A stretch of 64,000 nucleotides of DNA from Mesorhizobium sp. YIM 152430 (GCF_029210365.1 NZ_JARGES010000027.1:1-64000); one strand, 5' to 3'. Positions 8,966-19,568 are shown, counted from the stretch's first letter. The notes: generated from the letters alone by a model not told the origin. Numbers and translations are program-made.

Positions 8966-9150
8966 GACCTGGCGAGCGTCCATCCCTTGAGCCGCGAAGC
9001 AGCCCGATTGCAGATGGCATGTTATCGGCTCGTTAAGGTTAATGGCTGGTAAAGCGCAATCATCAGCGTCCTGATCGCTGCCTCAATCGTTAACTTCGTG
9101 GTTACCATGTATCTTTACTTCTGAGCCACCTTGGCCGGAGTGGATTCGCT

Positions 9151-11214
9151 ATGAGCGGTATGCAAATGGGTGGCAATGACGTCGATATCGACCTTCGTCG
9201 TCTCGCCTTGAGCGTGCGCGACAAGTGGAAGGCGATTCTGACCGTTGCGCTGGTCGTCACCATCGCGGCCTTTCTTCTCGCCTATTTCGCGACGCCGCTA
9301 TACCGTGCGGAAACGCGCATCCTGATCGAGGCGCGAGAATCCGCCTATACGCGCACGACGGGCGGCGGCGAGGGCGATCGTCCTGTCCTCGACGATGAGG
9401 GCGTGGCAAGCCAGGTCGAGGTGATCGCCTCGAGCGACATCCTGCGCCGCGTCGCCGCTGAATTGCAGCTTTCCGAGCGCAGCGAATTCCAGCGGAGCGG
9501 CATCCTTGCCTCATTCGGTTTCGGTGGGTCGGACGAATTGCTCCGCGCGCAGACGACGATCGACATTATGCGCGAGAAACTCTCCGTCTACCGCGTCGAG
9601 AACTCTCGCGTGATCGTCGTGCGCTTTTCATCGCAGGATCGCGAACTGGCGGCGGCAGTGCCGAACGCCATCGCCGACGCCTATCTCGACGAGCAGCGCG
9701 CCGCCAAGCTTCTTTCCAACGAGGATGCGACCGGCTGGCTCGCGCCCGAAATCGCCGATCTGCGCGAAAGGGTCCGCGAGGCCGAGGCGAATGTCGCCGC
9801 TTTCCGCGCCCGCTCGGGGCTTCTCGTCGGCCAGAACAATTCGACGCTGGCAAGCCAGCAACTCTCCGAACTGTCCTCCGAACTGTCGCGCGTGCGCGCC
9901 AGCCGCTCCGCTGCCGAAGCGCGGGCCGAAGGTGTTCGTCAGGCGCTGGAAAGCGGGCGGTCGCTCGATGCGGTGCCCGAAGTTCTCGCCTCGCCGGTCG
10001 TCCAGCGCCTTCGTGAAAGCGAAGTGCAGTTGAACGCCGAGATCGCCGAATTATCGACCACGCTGCTCGACAACCATCCGCGGCTGCGCGGCTTGCGCTC
10101 GCAACTGGCCGATCTGTCGACCCGCATCCGTGCCGAAGCGCGCAACGTTCTGGAGAGCCTGGAAAACGAAGCCCGCGCGGCCCAGCGCAGCGAAGCGCGC
10201 TTGCAGGGAGATCTCGACGCCTTGAAATCGACGTCTGCGGCGGCGGGCACACAGGAGGTGGAACTGCGCGCGCTGGAGCGCGAGGCGACGGCCCAGCGGG
10301 AACTGCTCGAATCCTACCTGACGCGCTTCCGCGAGGCGAGCGCGCGCGGCGACCGCAACTATCTGCCCGTCGACGCGCGGATTTTCGCCCGCGCCACGCC
10401 GCCGGTCGATTCCTACTATCCGAAATACGGACCGATTCTCGGCGCCGCCTTCATGGGCTCGCTGCTCCTGATGATCGTCGGGACGCTTCTGGGCGAACTT
10501 TTCAGCGGCCGCGCCATGCGTCCCGCCGCCGGAGGCCTGCGCGTTCAGCCTGTCCCGCATCTCGTCATGCCAGCGGCCGCATCCGCCAGCATTGGCGATG
10601 CCTCGGCGGGCGACGATGCGCTTTCGCTGGACGTTCCGGTCGAGACCGCTGCCCAAAGGCTGATCGCAGCCGGCGTTTCGCGCGCCGTGTTCGTCTCGCC
10701 GGAAGGGGAGGAGGCAACCACGGCATCCGTCATGGTGGCGCGCGAACTGGCCGATGCCGGGATGCGCGTCCTCTATCTCGATTTGACTTTCACCGGCACG
10801 CCGTCGAGCAACATGCTCGAAAGCCAAACCTATACGGGAATCACGAATCTTCTTGCCGCCGAGGCCCAGTTTACCGAGACGATCCACGGCGATCTCTATT
10901 CCGATGCTCACGTCATTCCCGTCGGAACGGCCGAAGCGCGGCGCGCGATGCGGGCCGCCGACCGGCTGCCGATCATCCTGACGTCGCTCACGACCGCTTA
11001 TGACATCGTGGTGATCGAATGCGGCCCGGCCGAAAGCGACAGCCTCCGCCGTGTGGTGGGCGATGCGAGCGAGGTCATGATCGGCACGATCGACGCGACC
11101 GATGCGCGTGTGCAGGCGGCTTCGGAGAGCCTTTTCGGGGCAGGTTACGGGGAAGCTTTTCGCGTCGTGGCGAGAATGCCGGAAGCGCGCAGTGAGGCAA
11201 GGACGGTCGCCTGA
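9151..11214 (+). CDS. GumC/Wzz-type polysaccharide co-polymerase with degenerate kinase-like domain
   Basis: A 687-aa inner-membrane protein. It has an N-terminal Wzz domain (TM near residues 30-50), a long periplasmic coiled coil (about 200-400), a second TM near 430-450 and a cytoplasmic C-terminal domain shaped like BY-kinases. In that domain the Walker A Lys is replaced (SPEGEEATTAS, Ala522) and the Walker B Asp is Glu (VVIECGPA). Catalysis therefore looks lost and the domain may be structural. It would control chain length and export with the Wza-like protein encoded divergently across a 185-base gap. Confidence 0.85.
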   Translation: MSGMQMGGNDVDIDLRRLALSVRDKWKAILTVALVVTIAAFLLAYFATPLYRAETRILIEARESAYTRTTGGGEGDRPVLDDEGVASQVEVIASSDILRRVAAELQLSERSEFQRSGILASFGFGGSDELLRAQTTIDIMREKLSVYRVENSRVIVVRFSSQDRELAAAVPNAIADAYLDEQRAAKLLSNEDATGWLAPEIADLRERVREAEANVAAFRARSGLLVGQNNSTLASQQLSELSSELSRVRASRSAAEARAEGVRQALESGRSLDAVPEVLASPVVQRLRESEVQLNAEIAELSTTLLDNHPRLRGLRSQLADLSTRIRAEARNVLESLENEARAAQRSEARLQGDLDALKSTSAAAGTQEVELRALEREATAQRELLESYLTRFREASARGDRNYLPVDARIFARATPPVDSYYPKYGPILGAAFMGSLLLMIVGTLLGELFSGRAMRPAAGGLRVQPVPHLVMPAAASASIGDASAGDDALSLDVPVETAAQRLIAAGVSRAVFVSPEGEEATTASVMVARELADAGMRVLYLDLTFTGTPSSNMLESQTYTGITNLLAAEAQFTETIHGDLYSDAHVIPVGTAEARRAMRAADRLPIILTSLTTAYDIVVIECGPAESDSLRRVVGDASEVMIGTIDATDARVQAASESLFGAGYGEAFRVVARMPEARSEARTVA

Positions 11215-12354
11215 CTATCTGAGGCGACGCATCGCTTTCGCCATGGCCCAGAGCTGCGGGTTGGCCTTGATCTGCTTCTTGGCGCGGCTGACGAGATTGG
11301 AGCCGAGCACGGCAAGGCGCGCTGCCGGCGTCAGTGGAATCACCACGTCGAAATGGGTGATCTCGACGTTGCACCAGGAGCGCTTGTACGCCTCGTCGCC
11401 GACGCTGAAATCATAGAGCCGCAGACCTTTTGCGCAGGCTTCCTCGAGATTGGAATAGGCGAGATATTCGCCCGGACTGATCGATGCCAGGTCGTCATCC
11501 TCGATCGCCCCGAACTCGCAAACGGTCCGATCGTGAAGATGCGACGAACCCGTAATCGCCCGCACCCGGTTACCCACGATCAGCGCTTCGAGGGTGAACG
11601 GCCTGTCGCCTTCATGCTGGCTGGCCTGGAGAAGCGCACGCCAGAAACTGCGGATATGCGGCTGCGAAAACACGTCGGCGATGCCGGCCTTTTCGAAACG
11701 CGCCGCCTTCAACCGGAAGAAGGCGTCGAGCACCGCATCGATCTCTGCGGGGCTTGCGGGCTTTTGCACGTCGCTTCCGCCGGCCTCTTCGAAACGGCGC
11801 GATTGCACACGGCGCTTCTTCGATTTCTTCTTCCCGTTGGCCCTTTCGAGGAGGCCGGCAAAGCCGCCGCCAAGGTCGGCGGCAAGCGCGATGTTCGGGC
11901 TCGTCCGCGAGGAGAGGCCGGCGAGGAGGTTTGCCTGCCCGCCAAGCCAACGGTGCTGGCGTTCGAGTGCGATAAGGGCGACATGTGGCAGCGCCCGTCC
12001 GATGGCATCTGCAAGCATGTCGGCCGGGACCATGATGTCGGGATCGGCGCACGGGCAGAAATTGCCGTTGGCGTGTGCTCCGCCCGCAAATGCGAGAGCG
12101 GAAAACCCGTTGATCCGCGTTTCGACCAGCGGAAGCGCGGCAACGGTCCTGGCTCCATTCTTCAACCAGACGATCCATCCGGTTTCGCCGCTCTCGCGGA
12201 GCCACTTTTCGACCCAGAGCGGATGTTGCGCGGCGCCCTTGATCCGCTGGGCCGCGAAATCACGGTAGCGGCCGAGGGCCCGGTGATCGGCGCCTTCGAC
12301 GGTGAGTGCAAGTCCATCATCTGCGCACCGCTTCATTTCCAGAGCGTCAACCAT
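11215..12354 (-). CDS. BioF2-like / CelD-type GNAT acetyltransferase
   Basis: A 379-aa protein of the Acetyltransf_6 (BioF2-like) group, often found in exopolysaccharide and cellulose clusters. The GNAT part lies around residues 190-340, with a DAVLDAFFRLKAARF helix and the SPGEYLAYSNLEEACAKG segment followed by YDFSVGDEAYKRSW. It would acylate a sugar or a lipid-linked intermediate. Its stop directly abuts the stop of the GumC-like gene (convergent). Confidence 0.75.
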   Translation of the reverse strand: MVDALEMKRCADDGLALTVEGADHRALGRYRDFAAQRIKGAAQHPLWVEKWLRESGETGWIVWLKNGARTVAALPLVETRINGFSALAFAGGAHANGNFCPCADPDIMVPADMLADAIGRALPHVALIALERQHRWLGGQANLLAGLSSRTSPNIALAADLGGGFAGLLERANGKKKSKKRRVQSRRFEEAGGSDVQKPASPAEIDAVLDAFFRLKAARFEKAGIADVFSQPHIRSFWRALLQASQHEGDRPFTLEALIVGNRVRAITGSSHLHDRTVCEFGAIEDDDLASISPGEYLAYSNLEEACAKGLRLYDFSVGDEAYKRSWCNVEITHFDVVIPLTPAARLAVLGSNLVSRAKKQIKANPQLWAMAKAMRRLR

Positions 12355-12431
12355 GCTTCAACTCTTCGCTCATATGGTCTTGTGCGTTTCTCTGCTGTCG
12401 GCGGAGGAGGTTAGGGCACAAAGGTTTCGAA

Positions 12432-13466
12432 ATGACCGACAACCGCGAGCGACTTCGCAGATTCGTGCTGAACGCATCGCGATGGTCGGGCGTCGCCAGA
12501 ATGGCCGGATCCCATCTTTCCGGGCTTGGCGCCATCCTGATGCTGCACAGCGTCACCGCCGTGCCGCGGGCGGGCCTCGGGCTGAACGATCATCTGTCGG
12601 TAACGCCCGATTTCCTCGACCGCGCGATCGCGGACATGAAGCGCGCCGGCTTCAGCTTCATTTCGCTCGATGAGATGGTCGAGCATCTGGCAACCGGGCG
12701 TCGCTGCAAGCTTGCGACCATCACGCTCGACGACGCCTATCTCGACAATTTCACCGAGGCGCTGCCGGTCTTCGAAAGCCATGACACGCCCTTTGCCATA
12801 TTCGTTGCGCCGGGCCTGATCGACGGCACGGTTCAAGCCTGGTGGGAAGTGGTCGAGCAACTCGTCATGATGCGCGACGAGGTGGCCCTGCCTCCAACCG
12901 TCGAGGGAGCACCGTTCGTCAGTTCGTCTCCGGCCGAAAAACTGGTCGCAGCCAGGCATCTTTGTGAACTGATGACGGCGCGGGTGCCTGAAACCATGCG
13001 GCAGGCCGTTCTCGACGAGATGGGGGGCAGGCAGGTCGATACGAGCGCGTTCATGTCATGGGACGACATTGCCGCCGTCTCGCGCCATGCGCTGGGCACG
13101 ATCGGCGCACATACGATCCACCATCACAATCTCGCGCGGCTCGATGAGGAACTCGCGCTCATCGAGATGCGCGGCTCGGCCGACGTCATTGCCGACATGA
13201 TTGGCATCCGGCCCCGACACTTCGCCTACCCATATGGTCATGCGCAGGCTGTCGGAGACCGGGAAATCCGGCTGGCAGGGGAGGCGGGCTTCGTGTCGGC
13301 GGTGACGACGCGGCACGGCACGCTTCACCCCGAACATCGCGAACATCTTCATGCACTGCCGCGTATCTCCCTCAACGGCCGCTATCAGGACATCGGCCAT
13401 CTGCGAACGATGCTGACCGGCTTCACGACCTTCGCGAATTCGCGGCGGCGGGTCGTGACCCTATAG
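12432..13466 (+). CDS. Polysaccharide deacetylase family protein (NodB-like, CE4)
   Basis: The start at 12432 (MTDNRERLRR) is chosen because an aaagg SD lies upstream and the longer frame (from 12306) overlaps the divergent acetyltransferase gene. The NodB-type metal site is seen as TITLDDAYLDN (about residues 96-106) and the AHTIHHHNLA stretch. YPYGHAQ further on is the usual third motif. No signal peptide is evident. It probably deacetylates a sugar of the exopolysaccharide. Confidence 0.8.
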   Translation: MTDNRERLRRFVLNASRWSGVARMAGSHLSGLGAILMLHSVTAVPRAGLGLNDHLSVTPDFLDRAIADMKRAGFSFISLDEMVEHLATGRRCKLATITLDDAYLDNFTEALPVFESHDTPFAIFVAPGLIDGTVQAWWEVVEQLVMMRDEVALPPTVEGAPFVSSSPAEKLVAARHLCELMTARVPETMRQAVLDEMGGRQVDTSAFMSWDDIAAVSRHALGTIGAHTIHHHNLARLDEELALIEMRGSADVIADMIGIRPRHFAYPYGHAQAVGDREIRLAGEAGFVSAVTTRHGTLHPEHREHLHALPRISLNGRYQDIGHLRTMLTGFTTFANSRRRVVTL

Positions 13467-13688
13467 GTTCCGCGCGAGGTCTCGTTTCGAGGGCTTCACC
13501 ATCCACGAAATGATGAACATCGCCGGGATGACCCACAAAAATCCCGTCAGGAAGAAATAGGCGAGGTGGACCCACACGCTGGATTCGGCGAGCTGCGCCA
13601 CCGCGATGATCGTGGCGACGATCGCATAGATGGCGACCAGCAGGACCAGAAGCACTGTTCCGATGAGTTTTTTGACGCGAACGGGCAT
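13461..13688 (-). CDS. DUF2842 small membrane protein
   Basis: A 75-aa protein with two TM segments (about residues 8-30 and 38-60) and the MPVRVKKLIGT N-terminus typical of DUF2842, a family seen mainly in alphaproteobacteria and of unknown function. The start at 13688 follows a ggaagg SD. It is convergent with the deacetylase gene (6-base overlap) and lies next to ctaA. Confidence 0.8.
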   Translation of the reverse strand: MPVRVKKLIGTVLLVLLVAIYAIVATIIAVAQLAESSVWVHLAYFFLTGFLWVIPAMFIISWMVKPSKRDLARNL

Positions 13689-13827
13689 GGGTTTTCCTTC
13701 CGGGCAATCGTGTAGTCCAGACAATCACCCAAGGCAAACGCGACGGCATGTCGCGCGGGGCAGACGCTTGAATTGACGCGTCCGATGCGGCACTTCTCCG
13801 CCACGCCAAACATCAAAGGACCACGCG

Positions 13828-14925
13828 ATGGCTGTGTCGGCAGCAACAGGCAGCCTTCCAATCGACGCCCGCGCCCGCGAAACGCGCGACCGGCGGCTGG
13901 TCCGCTATTGGCTTTATCTCGTCCTCCTCGTTCTTTTCGCGCTCTTCGTCGTCGGCGGCGCAACACGCCTGACCGGGTCCGGTCTGTCGATCACCGAATG
14001 GAAGCCGATCCACGGGGTCATCCCGCCGCTTAGTGAGGCGCAATGGCAGGAGGAACTGGAGAAATACCGCCAGATCCCGCAATATCAGCAGATCAATCGG
14101 GGTATGAGCCTCGACGAGTTCAAGACGATCTTCTGGTGGGAATGGGCGCATCGCCTTCTTGCGCGCGGCGTCGGGTTTCTCGTCGCCATACCGCTCGCGT
14201 TTTTCTGGCTGACGGGCCGGCTCGAAAGTCATCTGAAGCCGAAACTTCTCGGCCTGTTGGCATTGGGCGGGCTGCAAGGCTTCATCGGCTGGTGGATGGT
14301 CGCATCAGGGCTGTCGGAGCGCGTCAGCGTCAGCCAGTACCGTTTGGCGACGCATCTGATGCTGGCCTGCCTCATTTTCACCGCAACGATGGTGATCGCA
14401 CGCGGCCTCGCGCCGCATTCGGCCGGCCCGGCGCCCGACCGGACGCGCAGCCAGGCCGGCTGGCTCCTGATCCTCGTCCTCTTCCAGATCTATCTCGGCG
14501 CGCTCGTCGCCGGCCTTCACGCCGGCATGACGTTCAACACCTGGCCGCTGATGGACGGCGCATTCTGGCCGGGCGGCCTCCTCGTCGTCGAGCCGGTCTG
14601 GCGCAATTTCTTCGAGAACCCGAAGACCGTGCAGTTCGTCCACCGGATGGGCGCATACGTCCTGCTGGCGGTCGCGATCTGGCATGTCGTTTCGGCATGG
14701 CGCGCTTCGCCTGCCACCACGCATTCCCGCCGCGCAGGGGTTCTGCTGGCGATGATCGTCGCACAGGCGTTGATCGGCATCACGACGCTGGTTCTGGTGG
14801 TGCCGCTCGGCTGGGCGCTGGCGCATCACGCCTTCGCCATCGTCGTGCTCGGCTTCGCCGCCGCGCACTGGCGCGGCACGAAGGGGGCATATCGGCCGCA
14901 GGTTACGACCGTCTACGCCCGCTGA
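13828..14925 (+). CDS. ctaA: Heme A synthase (COX15/CtaA)
   Basis: A 365-aa protein with eight TM segments that oxidises heme O to heme A for aa3-type cytochrome oxidase. Diagnostic features are [18 protein letters not shown] (about residues 43-60), [11 protein letters not shown] with a heme-ligand His, [17 protein letters not shown] and a late QFVHRMGAY with another conserved His. Length and order match the alphaproteobacterial type 2 family. Confidence 0.96.
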   Translation: MAVSAATGSLPIDARARETRDRRLVRYWLYLVLLVLFALFVVGGATRLTGSGLSITEWKPIHGVIPPLSEAQWQEELEKYRQIPQYQQINRGMSLDEFKTIFWWEWAHRLLARGVGFLVAIPLAFFWLTGRLESHLKPKLLGLLALGGLQGFIGWWMVASGLSERVSVSQYRLATHLMLACLIFTATMVIARGLAPHSAGPAPDRTRSQAGWLLILVLFQIYLGALVAGLHAGMTFNTWPLMDGAFWPGGLLVVEPVWRNFFENPKTVQFVHRMGAYVLLAVAIWHVVSAWRASPATTHSRRAGVLLAMIVAQALIGITTLVLVVPLGWALAHHAFAIVVLGFAAAHWRGTKGAYRPQVTTVYAR

Positions 14926-14931
14926 CAGGCA

Positions 14932-15873
14932 TCACGCAGCCCGTCGCGACAGCATCAGATCCATGTTCTGGACGGCGGCGCCAGAGGCGCCCTTGCCCAG
15001 ATTGTCGAGCACCGCGACGAGATTGACCTGTCCGGCGTCGTCGTTGCCAAAGACGAAGAGCTTCATCCGGTTGGTGTCGTTGAGTTCGGTGGGGTCGATC
15101 CGCGCGAGCCTGGCGCTCGTCTCCAAAGGCACCACCTCGACGACTTCCTGCCCGGCATAGTGCGCAGCCAGCGCGGCGTATATGTCACCGACACCTGGCG
15201 CGCCGTTCATATCCGCCGTATGCAGCGGCACCTGCACGATCATGCCCTGCGCGAAGCGGCCGACGCTCGGCGAGAAGATCGGCCGGCGGTCCAGCAAACC
15301 ATGCTGCATCATTTCCGGCACATGCTTGTGCGCAAGCGTGAGGCCGTAGAGGAAGTGCGGCGCGGCGATATGATCGGGCGTGTCGGTGTTTTCCATCTGC
15401 GCGATCATCTGCTTGCCGCCGCCCGTATAACCGGAGATCGCATTGACGCTGACGGGATAGTCGGACGGCAGGATGCCCGCCCTGACTAGTGGCCGGATGA
15501 GGCCGATCGCGCCGGTCGGATAGCAGCCCGGATTGGCGACGAGCCGCGCGGTTGCGATCCTCTCGGCCTGGTCCTCGTCGAGTTCGGCAAAGCCATAGGC
15601 CCAGTCGGGATGGATGCGGTGCGCCGTCGAGGTGTCGATGATGCGGGTCGAATTCGTGCCTTCGAGCATGGCGACGGCCTGTTTCGCCGCATCGTCCGGT
15701 AGGCAGAGAATCGCGACGTTGGCCGCCTTCAGCATGTCCTCGCGCAGCGCATCATTGCGCCGCTCCGCTTCCGGGATCGACAGCATGTCGAGGTCGTCGC
15801 GACCGGCAAGCCGCGTGCGGATTTGCAGGCCGGTGGTGCCATGCTCGCCGTCGATGAAGATTTTCGGTTTCAT
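14932..15873 (-). CDS. argC: N-acetyl-gamma-glutamyl-phosphate reductase
   Basis: A 313-aa enzyme of arginine biosynthesis reducing N-acetylglutamyl phosphate with NADPH. The N-terminal [15 protein letters not shown], the catalytic cysteine in NPGCYPTGA (about residues 115-123) and GYTGGGKQM identify the shorter type 2 AGPR family. The start at 15873 (MKPKIF) is chosen; the longer frame runs into the speB gene. It is transcribed in the same direction as rplM-rpsI and speB. Confidence 0.95.
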   Translation of the reverse strand: MKPKIFIDGEHGTTGLQIRTRLAGRDDLDMLSIPEAERRNDALREDMLKAANVAILCLPDDAAKQAVAMLEGTNSTRIIDTSTAHRIHPDWAYGFAELDEDQAERIATARLVANPGCYPTGAIGLIRPLVRAGILPSDYPVSVNAISGYTGGGKQMIAQMENTDTPDHIAAPHFLYGLTLAHKHVPEMMQHGLLDRRPIFSPSVGRFAQGMIVQVPLHTADMNGAPGVGDIYAALAAHYAGQEVVEVVPLETSARLARIDPTELNDTNRMKLFVFGNDDAGQVNLVAVLDNLGKGASGAAVQNMDLMLSRRAA

Positions 15874-15946
15874 GCTCGTCACTTCGAATTCGTTTTGAAA
15901 CAATCGCTTGGGCCGGCTTTCGGACTCGATCCGGCAGCCGCTTGAT

Positions 15947-16903
15947 TCACTTCGCCAACCGCGATCGTCGCTCCGCCAGAAGACCAACATAGTGCATCGC
16001 GACGGACGCGCCGGCAATCGCGGTGATGTCCGCATGGTCGTAGGCCGGCGCGACCTCGACGATGTCGGCGCCGACGATGTTGAGCGAGCCGAGCTTGCGA
16101 AGGACGGACAGCATCTTGGCGGAAGAGGGACCGCCGGCGACGGGAGTTCCCGTTCCCGGCGCATAGGCCGGGTCGAGGCAGTCGATGTCGAAGGTGATGT
16201 AGGCCCTGGCGTCGCCGACGCGGGCCTTGATCGCGGCGGCGATCTCGTCGGCCCGCATCTCCTCGAGGTCGTAGCCGTAGAGCATCTGGATGTCGCAGTC
16301 TTCCGGTGCGTGCGTGCGGATGCCGATCTGGATCGAACGCGATGCGTCGATCACGCCGTCGCGCACCGCGCGACCGACGAAGGAGCCGTGGTCGATCCGC
16401 TTGCCGTCGTCGAACCAGGTGTCCTGATGGGCGTCGAACTGGATCAGCGCCAGCGGGCCATGTTTTTCGGCGTGCGCCCTCAAAAGCGGCCAGGTCACGA
16501 AATGATCGCCGCCCATCGAGATGACGGACGCGCCGGAGGCGACGAGCTTGGCCGCCTCGCGTTGGATCGTCGCCGGCGTCTTCTGGTGATTGCCGTAGTC
16601 GAGAAGGCAATCGCCATAGTCGATGACGGCGAGGCTCTCGAAGAGGTCGGCGTCGAACGGATATTGCGGGTCATTGTCGAAGATCGCGGAGGCGCGCCGG
16701 ATCGCCTGCGGCCCGAACCGCGCACCCGGCCGGTTGGAGACGGCCGCGTCGAACGGAATGCCCCAGACGACCACATCCGCGCCCTTCAGCGACTTCGTAT
16801 ATTTACGCCGCATGAAGGAGAGGGCGCCGGCATGGGTCGGGTCCGTCGCCGCGCCTGTGAGTTGGCGTGCTGTGAAGGCGTGGTCGATCGTCTTTGCGGG
16901 CAT
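15947..16903 (-). CDS. speB: Agmatinase
   Basis: A 318-aa member of the arginase/ureohydrolase family with all manganese-binding motifs: GGDH (about residue 130), DAHQDTW, and [16 protein letters not shown]. It would hydrolyse agmatine to putrescine and urea. The start at 16903 has a strong SD (ggaagg). A close guanidino hydrolase with another substrate cannot be excluded. It is followed by argC on the same strand. Confidence 0.88.
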   Translation of the reverse strand: MPAKTIDHAFTARQLTGAATDPTHAGALSFMRRKYTKSLKGADVVVWGIPFDAAVSNRPGARFGPQAIRRASAIFDNDPQYPFDADLFESLAVIDYGDCLLDYGNHQKTPATIQREAAKLVASGASVISMGGDHFVTWPLLRAHAEKHGPLALIQFDAHQDTWFDDGKRIDHGSFVGRAVRDGVIDASRSIQIGIRTHAPEDCDIQMLYGYDLEEMRADEIAAAIKARVGDARAYITFDIDCLDPAYAPGTGTPVAGGPSSAKMLSVLRKLGSLNIVGADIVEVAPAYDHADITAIAGASVAMHYVGLLAERRSRLAK

Positions 16904-16948
16904 GAGGGGGCTCCTTCCAGACCATGGCAAATAGCACAGTTGTGGAAC

Positions 16949-16978
16949 GAAAAAAGCGGACCCGAAGGCCCGCTTTTC
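16949..16978 (-). terminator. Terminator of the rplM-rpsI operon
   Basis: On the minus strand a G+C stem (AAAAGCGGGCC, loop TTCG, GGTCCGCTTTT) ends in six T. It starts about 20 bases after the rpsI stop and separates it from speB. Confidence 0.85.
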
Positions 16979-16999
16979 GAAGTTCCGAATGCGAAACGC

Positions 17000-17476
17000 C
17001 TAGCGCTTCGAGAACTGGAACGAACGACGGGCCTTGGCCTTGCCGTACTTCTTGCGCTCGACCGTACGCGAATCGCGGGTCAGGAAGCCGCCCTTCTTGA
17101 GCACGGCGCGAAGGCCCGGCTCGTAATAGGTCAGGGCCTTGGAGATGCCGTGACGAACGGCGCCGGCCTGGCCCGAAAGGCCGCCGCCGGCGACGGTGGC
17201 GATGATGTCGTACTGGCCGTTGCGGTCAGCGGCGACGATCGGCTGCTGGAGCACCATCTGGAGGACCGGGCGCGCGAAATAGGCGCCGAATTCCTTTTCG
17301 TTGACGATGATCTTGCCCGAGCCTGGCTTGACCCAGACGCGCGCGATGGCGTCCTTGCGCTTGCCGGTGGCATAGGCGCGGCCCTGCTTGTCGAGCTTCT
17401 GGACGTGAACCGGAGCGGCCTGCTCGGTCGAGCCGGTCGCCTGGCCCAGGTCCTGGAGAGAATTGAGTTCAGCCAT
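17000..17476 (-). CDS. rpsI: 30S ribosomal protein S9
   Basis: A 158-aa protein with the alphaproteobacterial N-terminal extension, then [29 protein letters not shown] and the basic C-terminus ending [14 protein letters not shown], whose last residues contact P-site tRNA. Its ATG overlaps the rplM stop (TAATG), so the two genes are coupled. Confidence 0.98.
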   Translation of the reverse strand: MAELNSLQDLGQATGSTEQAAPVHVQKLDKQGRAYATGKRKDAIARVWVKPGSGKIIVNEKEFGAYFARPVLQMVLQQPIVAADRNGQYDIIATVAGGGLSGQAGAVRHGISKALTYYEPGLRAVLKKGGFLTRDSRTVERKKYGKAKARRSFQFSKR

Positions 17477-17943
17477 TATTTGAAGACCCTCGTGTTCTTC
17501 TTGTTCAGGCCGGCGACGTCGAGCGTCTCGGGCGTCTGAGCGGTGTGGGGATGTTCGGAGCCGGCATAGACGCGCAGGTTCTTCATCTGGCGACGGCCGA
17601 GCGGGCCGCGCGGAATCATGCGCTCAACGGCTTTTTCGATGACGCGCTCGGGAAAGCGGCCTTCGAGAATCTGGCGCGCGGTGCGCTCCTTGATGCCGCC
17701 GGGATGTCCGGTGTGCCAGTAGTACACCTTGTCGGTGAACTTCTTGCCGGTGAACACGGCCTTGTCGGCATTGATGATGATGACGTTGTCGCCATCATCG
17801 ACATGCGGCGTGAAAGTCGGCTTGTGCTTGCCGCGCAAACGGTTGGCGACGATGGAGGCCAGACGGCCGACGACGAGATGCTCGGCGTCGATCACGACCC
17901 ACTTCTTCACCACGTCCGCAGGCTTCTGCGAAAAGGTCTTCAT
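17476..17943 (-). CDS. rplM: 50S ribosomal protein L13
   Basis: A 155-aa protein with the L13 motifs [29 protein letters not shown] and HTGHPGGIK. It is the first gene of the rplM-rpsI operon and is served by the sigma70-type promoter at 18058-18086. Confidence 0.98.
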   Translation of the reverse strand: MKTFSQKPADVVKKWVVIDAEHLVVGRLASIVANRLRGKHKPTFTPHVDDGDNVIIINADKAVFTGKKFTDKVYYWHTGHPGGIKERTARQILEGRFPERVIEKAVERMIPRGPLGRRQMKNLRVYAGSEHPHTAQTPETLDVAGLNKKNTRVFK

Positions 17944-18057
17944 GGTTTCTGTCTTTCGTTGGGTCCTTCACGAAGGAAGGCATTTCTTGTTGCTTGCGTT
18001 GGCGTCCGAAGCCGCCAACAAAAACGGCCTCCGGGATCGGAGGCGCGTTGGGATCGG

Positions 18058-18086
18058 CTTATACGTTCGAGGTTCCGCGTCGTCAA
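18058..18086 (-). promoter_or_regulatory. Sigma70-type promoter of rplM-rpsI
   Basis: On the minus strand TTGACG (18086-18081), a 17-base spacer and TATAAG (18063-18058) lie about 115 bases before the rplM ATG. The near-consensus boxes and exact spacing fit a strong ribosomal-protein promoter. Confidence 0.75.
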
Positions 18087-18161
18087 GCAGCAGAGTGAGT
18101 CATGCCGCAAAAAATAACGATATAAAACAATAAGTTAGTGATGCGGTATTATTTTACCGCG

Positions 18162-18623
18162 TCATTTCGGACGCTTCGGCGGGATCGAATAGGTTCCGGT
18201 GGCGTGCGCGACGACCTGCCGGTCGGGTCCGCTGACCATTTCGATATCGAAGACCATCAGGCTGCGCCCGAGCTTCAGGATGCGGCAATTGCCGTCGATG
18301 GGGCCTGCTTGGGCCTTGCGCATGAAGTTGATGTTGAGATTGGTGGTGACGGACAGCGCATCCGGGCCGGCATGGGAAAGCACGCACACATAGCCGCCGA
18401 TGTCGGCGAGCGTGAAGAGGGAAGGGCCGGAGACGGTGTTGCCGGGGCGCAGGTGCCGATGGTCGGCGTCGAGCCGCACCGTGCAGCCGCCCGGAAAGAC
18501 GTCCGTCGCATAATAGGCGGCGAAATCCTCGTTGAGCTGCGGGTAGACTTGCCTGAGCAACGAGTTCACCTCGTCCGCATTCATCACCGGCGTAGGAACG
18601 TTCGACGGCTTCGATCCGTGCAT
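18162..18623 (-). CDS. PaaI-family hotdog thioesterase
   Basis: A 153-aa single hotdog domain with the pattern RPGNTVSGPSLFTLADIGGY (about residues 58-77), as in PaaI/YbgC-type acyl-CoA thioesterases, and a following TTNLNINFMRKA strand. The start at 18623 follows a ggaagg SD. The physiological acyl-CoA is unknown. A small hairpin (18142-18157) follows the stop but lacks a T run. Confidence 0.8.
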   Translation of the reverse strand: MHGSKPSNVPTPVMNADEVNSLLRQVYPQLNEDFAAYYATDVFPGGCTVRLDADHRHLRPGNTVSGPSLFTLADIGGYVCVLSHAGPDALSVTTNLNINFMRKAQAGPIDGNCRILKLGRSLMVFDIEMVSGPDRQVVAHATGTYSIPPKRPK

Positions 18624-18752
18624 GTCTTCTCCTTCCATCCTCGTCGCGCCAAGGAACATGCAACGCCAGGCAAACGCAAGTGCGCTTCAGGGGGCATGAA
18701 ACGCTTCTTCTTTGATGCTAAGGGTCGGCAAGGACGTCAGGGAGATTTGGCA

Positions 18753-19568
18753 ATGAATGTGACTGCCCTTGCATCGGTCAGGACCGAGCCGGCGCGCGCC
18801 GAGCGTGAAGGTCCGGTCTTGCGCATCGTGCTCGATGCGCCGCCGGCAAACGCGCTGTCGATGGAGATGATCGCGACGCTGCGCCGCCATCTGGCCGCAG
18901 CGAAGGACGACGCAGCCGTGCGGGTGGTCGTCATCGCTGCCGTGGGCAAGGTCTTTTCCGCTGGTCACGACCTGAAGGAGATCACGGCGCACCGCTCCGA
19001 CGCCGATGGCGGCCGCGTCTGGTTCGAGGAACTGATGACGGCGTGCGGCTCGCTCATGCAGGAGATCGTGCGCCATCCCAAGCCCGTCATCGCCGTCGTG
19101 GCCGGCGTCGCGTCGGCAGCCGGTTGCCAGATCGTCGCAAGCTGCGACCTCGCCATAGCGACGACCGAAGCGACCTTCGCCACGCCCGGCGTCAATATAG
19201 GTCTCTTCTGCTCGACGCCCATGGTGGCGCTGTCGCGCAATATCTCGCACAAGCACGCGATGGAGATGCTTCTGACGGGTGAGATGATCGAGGCGACGAC
19301 GGCGCGCGAATTCGGCCTGGTCAACCGCGTGGTGCCGCCCGAATATCTCGACCAGATCGTCGGCAAATACGCCCAGACCATCGCGTCGAAATCCGCCCTC
19401 ACGCTGAAGATCGGCAAGGAAGCCTTCTATGCGCAAGCCGAGATGAGCCTCTCGGGAGCCTACGACTATGCAGGCCGGGTGATGGTGGAGAACATGCTCG
19501 CGCGCGACGCCGCCGAGGGAATCGGCGCGTTCGTCGAGAAGCGCAAGCCGGAGTGGACCGACGAATGA
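18753..19568 (+). CDS. Enoyl-CoA hydratase/isomerase family (ECHDC3-like)
   Basis: A 271-aa crotonase-fold protein. The oxyanion-hole segments are KVFSAGHDLKEI and GVASAAGCQIVASCDLA, and TPGVNIGLFCSTPMVAL is typical of the ECHDC3 subgroup rather than classical fatty-acid hydratases. The start at 18753 has a gggaga SD; the long upstream frame is a shadow of the divergent thioesterase. It is first in a three-gene operon joined by ATGA overlaps. The substrate is not predictable. Confidence 0.82.
   Translation: MNVTALASVRTEPARAEREGPVLRIVLDAPPANALSMEMIATLRRHLAAAKDDAAVRVVVIAAVGKVFSAGHDLKEITAHRSDADGGRVWFEELMTACGSLMQEIVRHPKPVIAVVAGVASAAGCQIVASCDLAIATTEATFATPGVNIGLFCSTPMVALSRNISHKHAMEMLLTGEMIEATTAREFGLVNRVVPPEYLDQIVGKYAQTIASKSALTLKIGKEAFYAQAEMSLSGAYDYAGRVMVENMLARDAAEGIGAFVEKRKPEWTDE

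Noticed and set aside
10051-10911. A 286-codon open frame antisense to the GumC-like gene
   Set aside because: Shadow frame; the sense gene shows clear family features.
18142-18157. Hairpin GCGGTA-N6-TACCGC after the thioesterase gene
   Set aside because: No T run follows on either strand, so I did not call a terminator.
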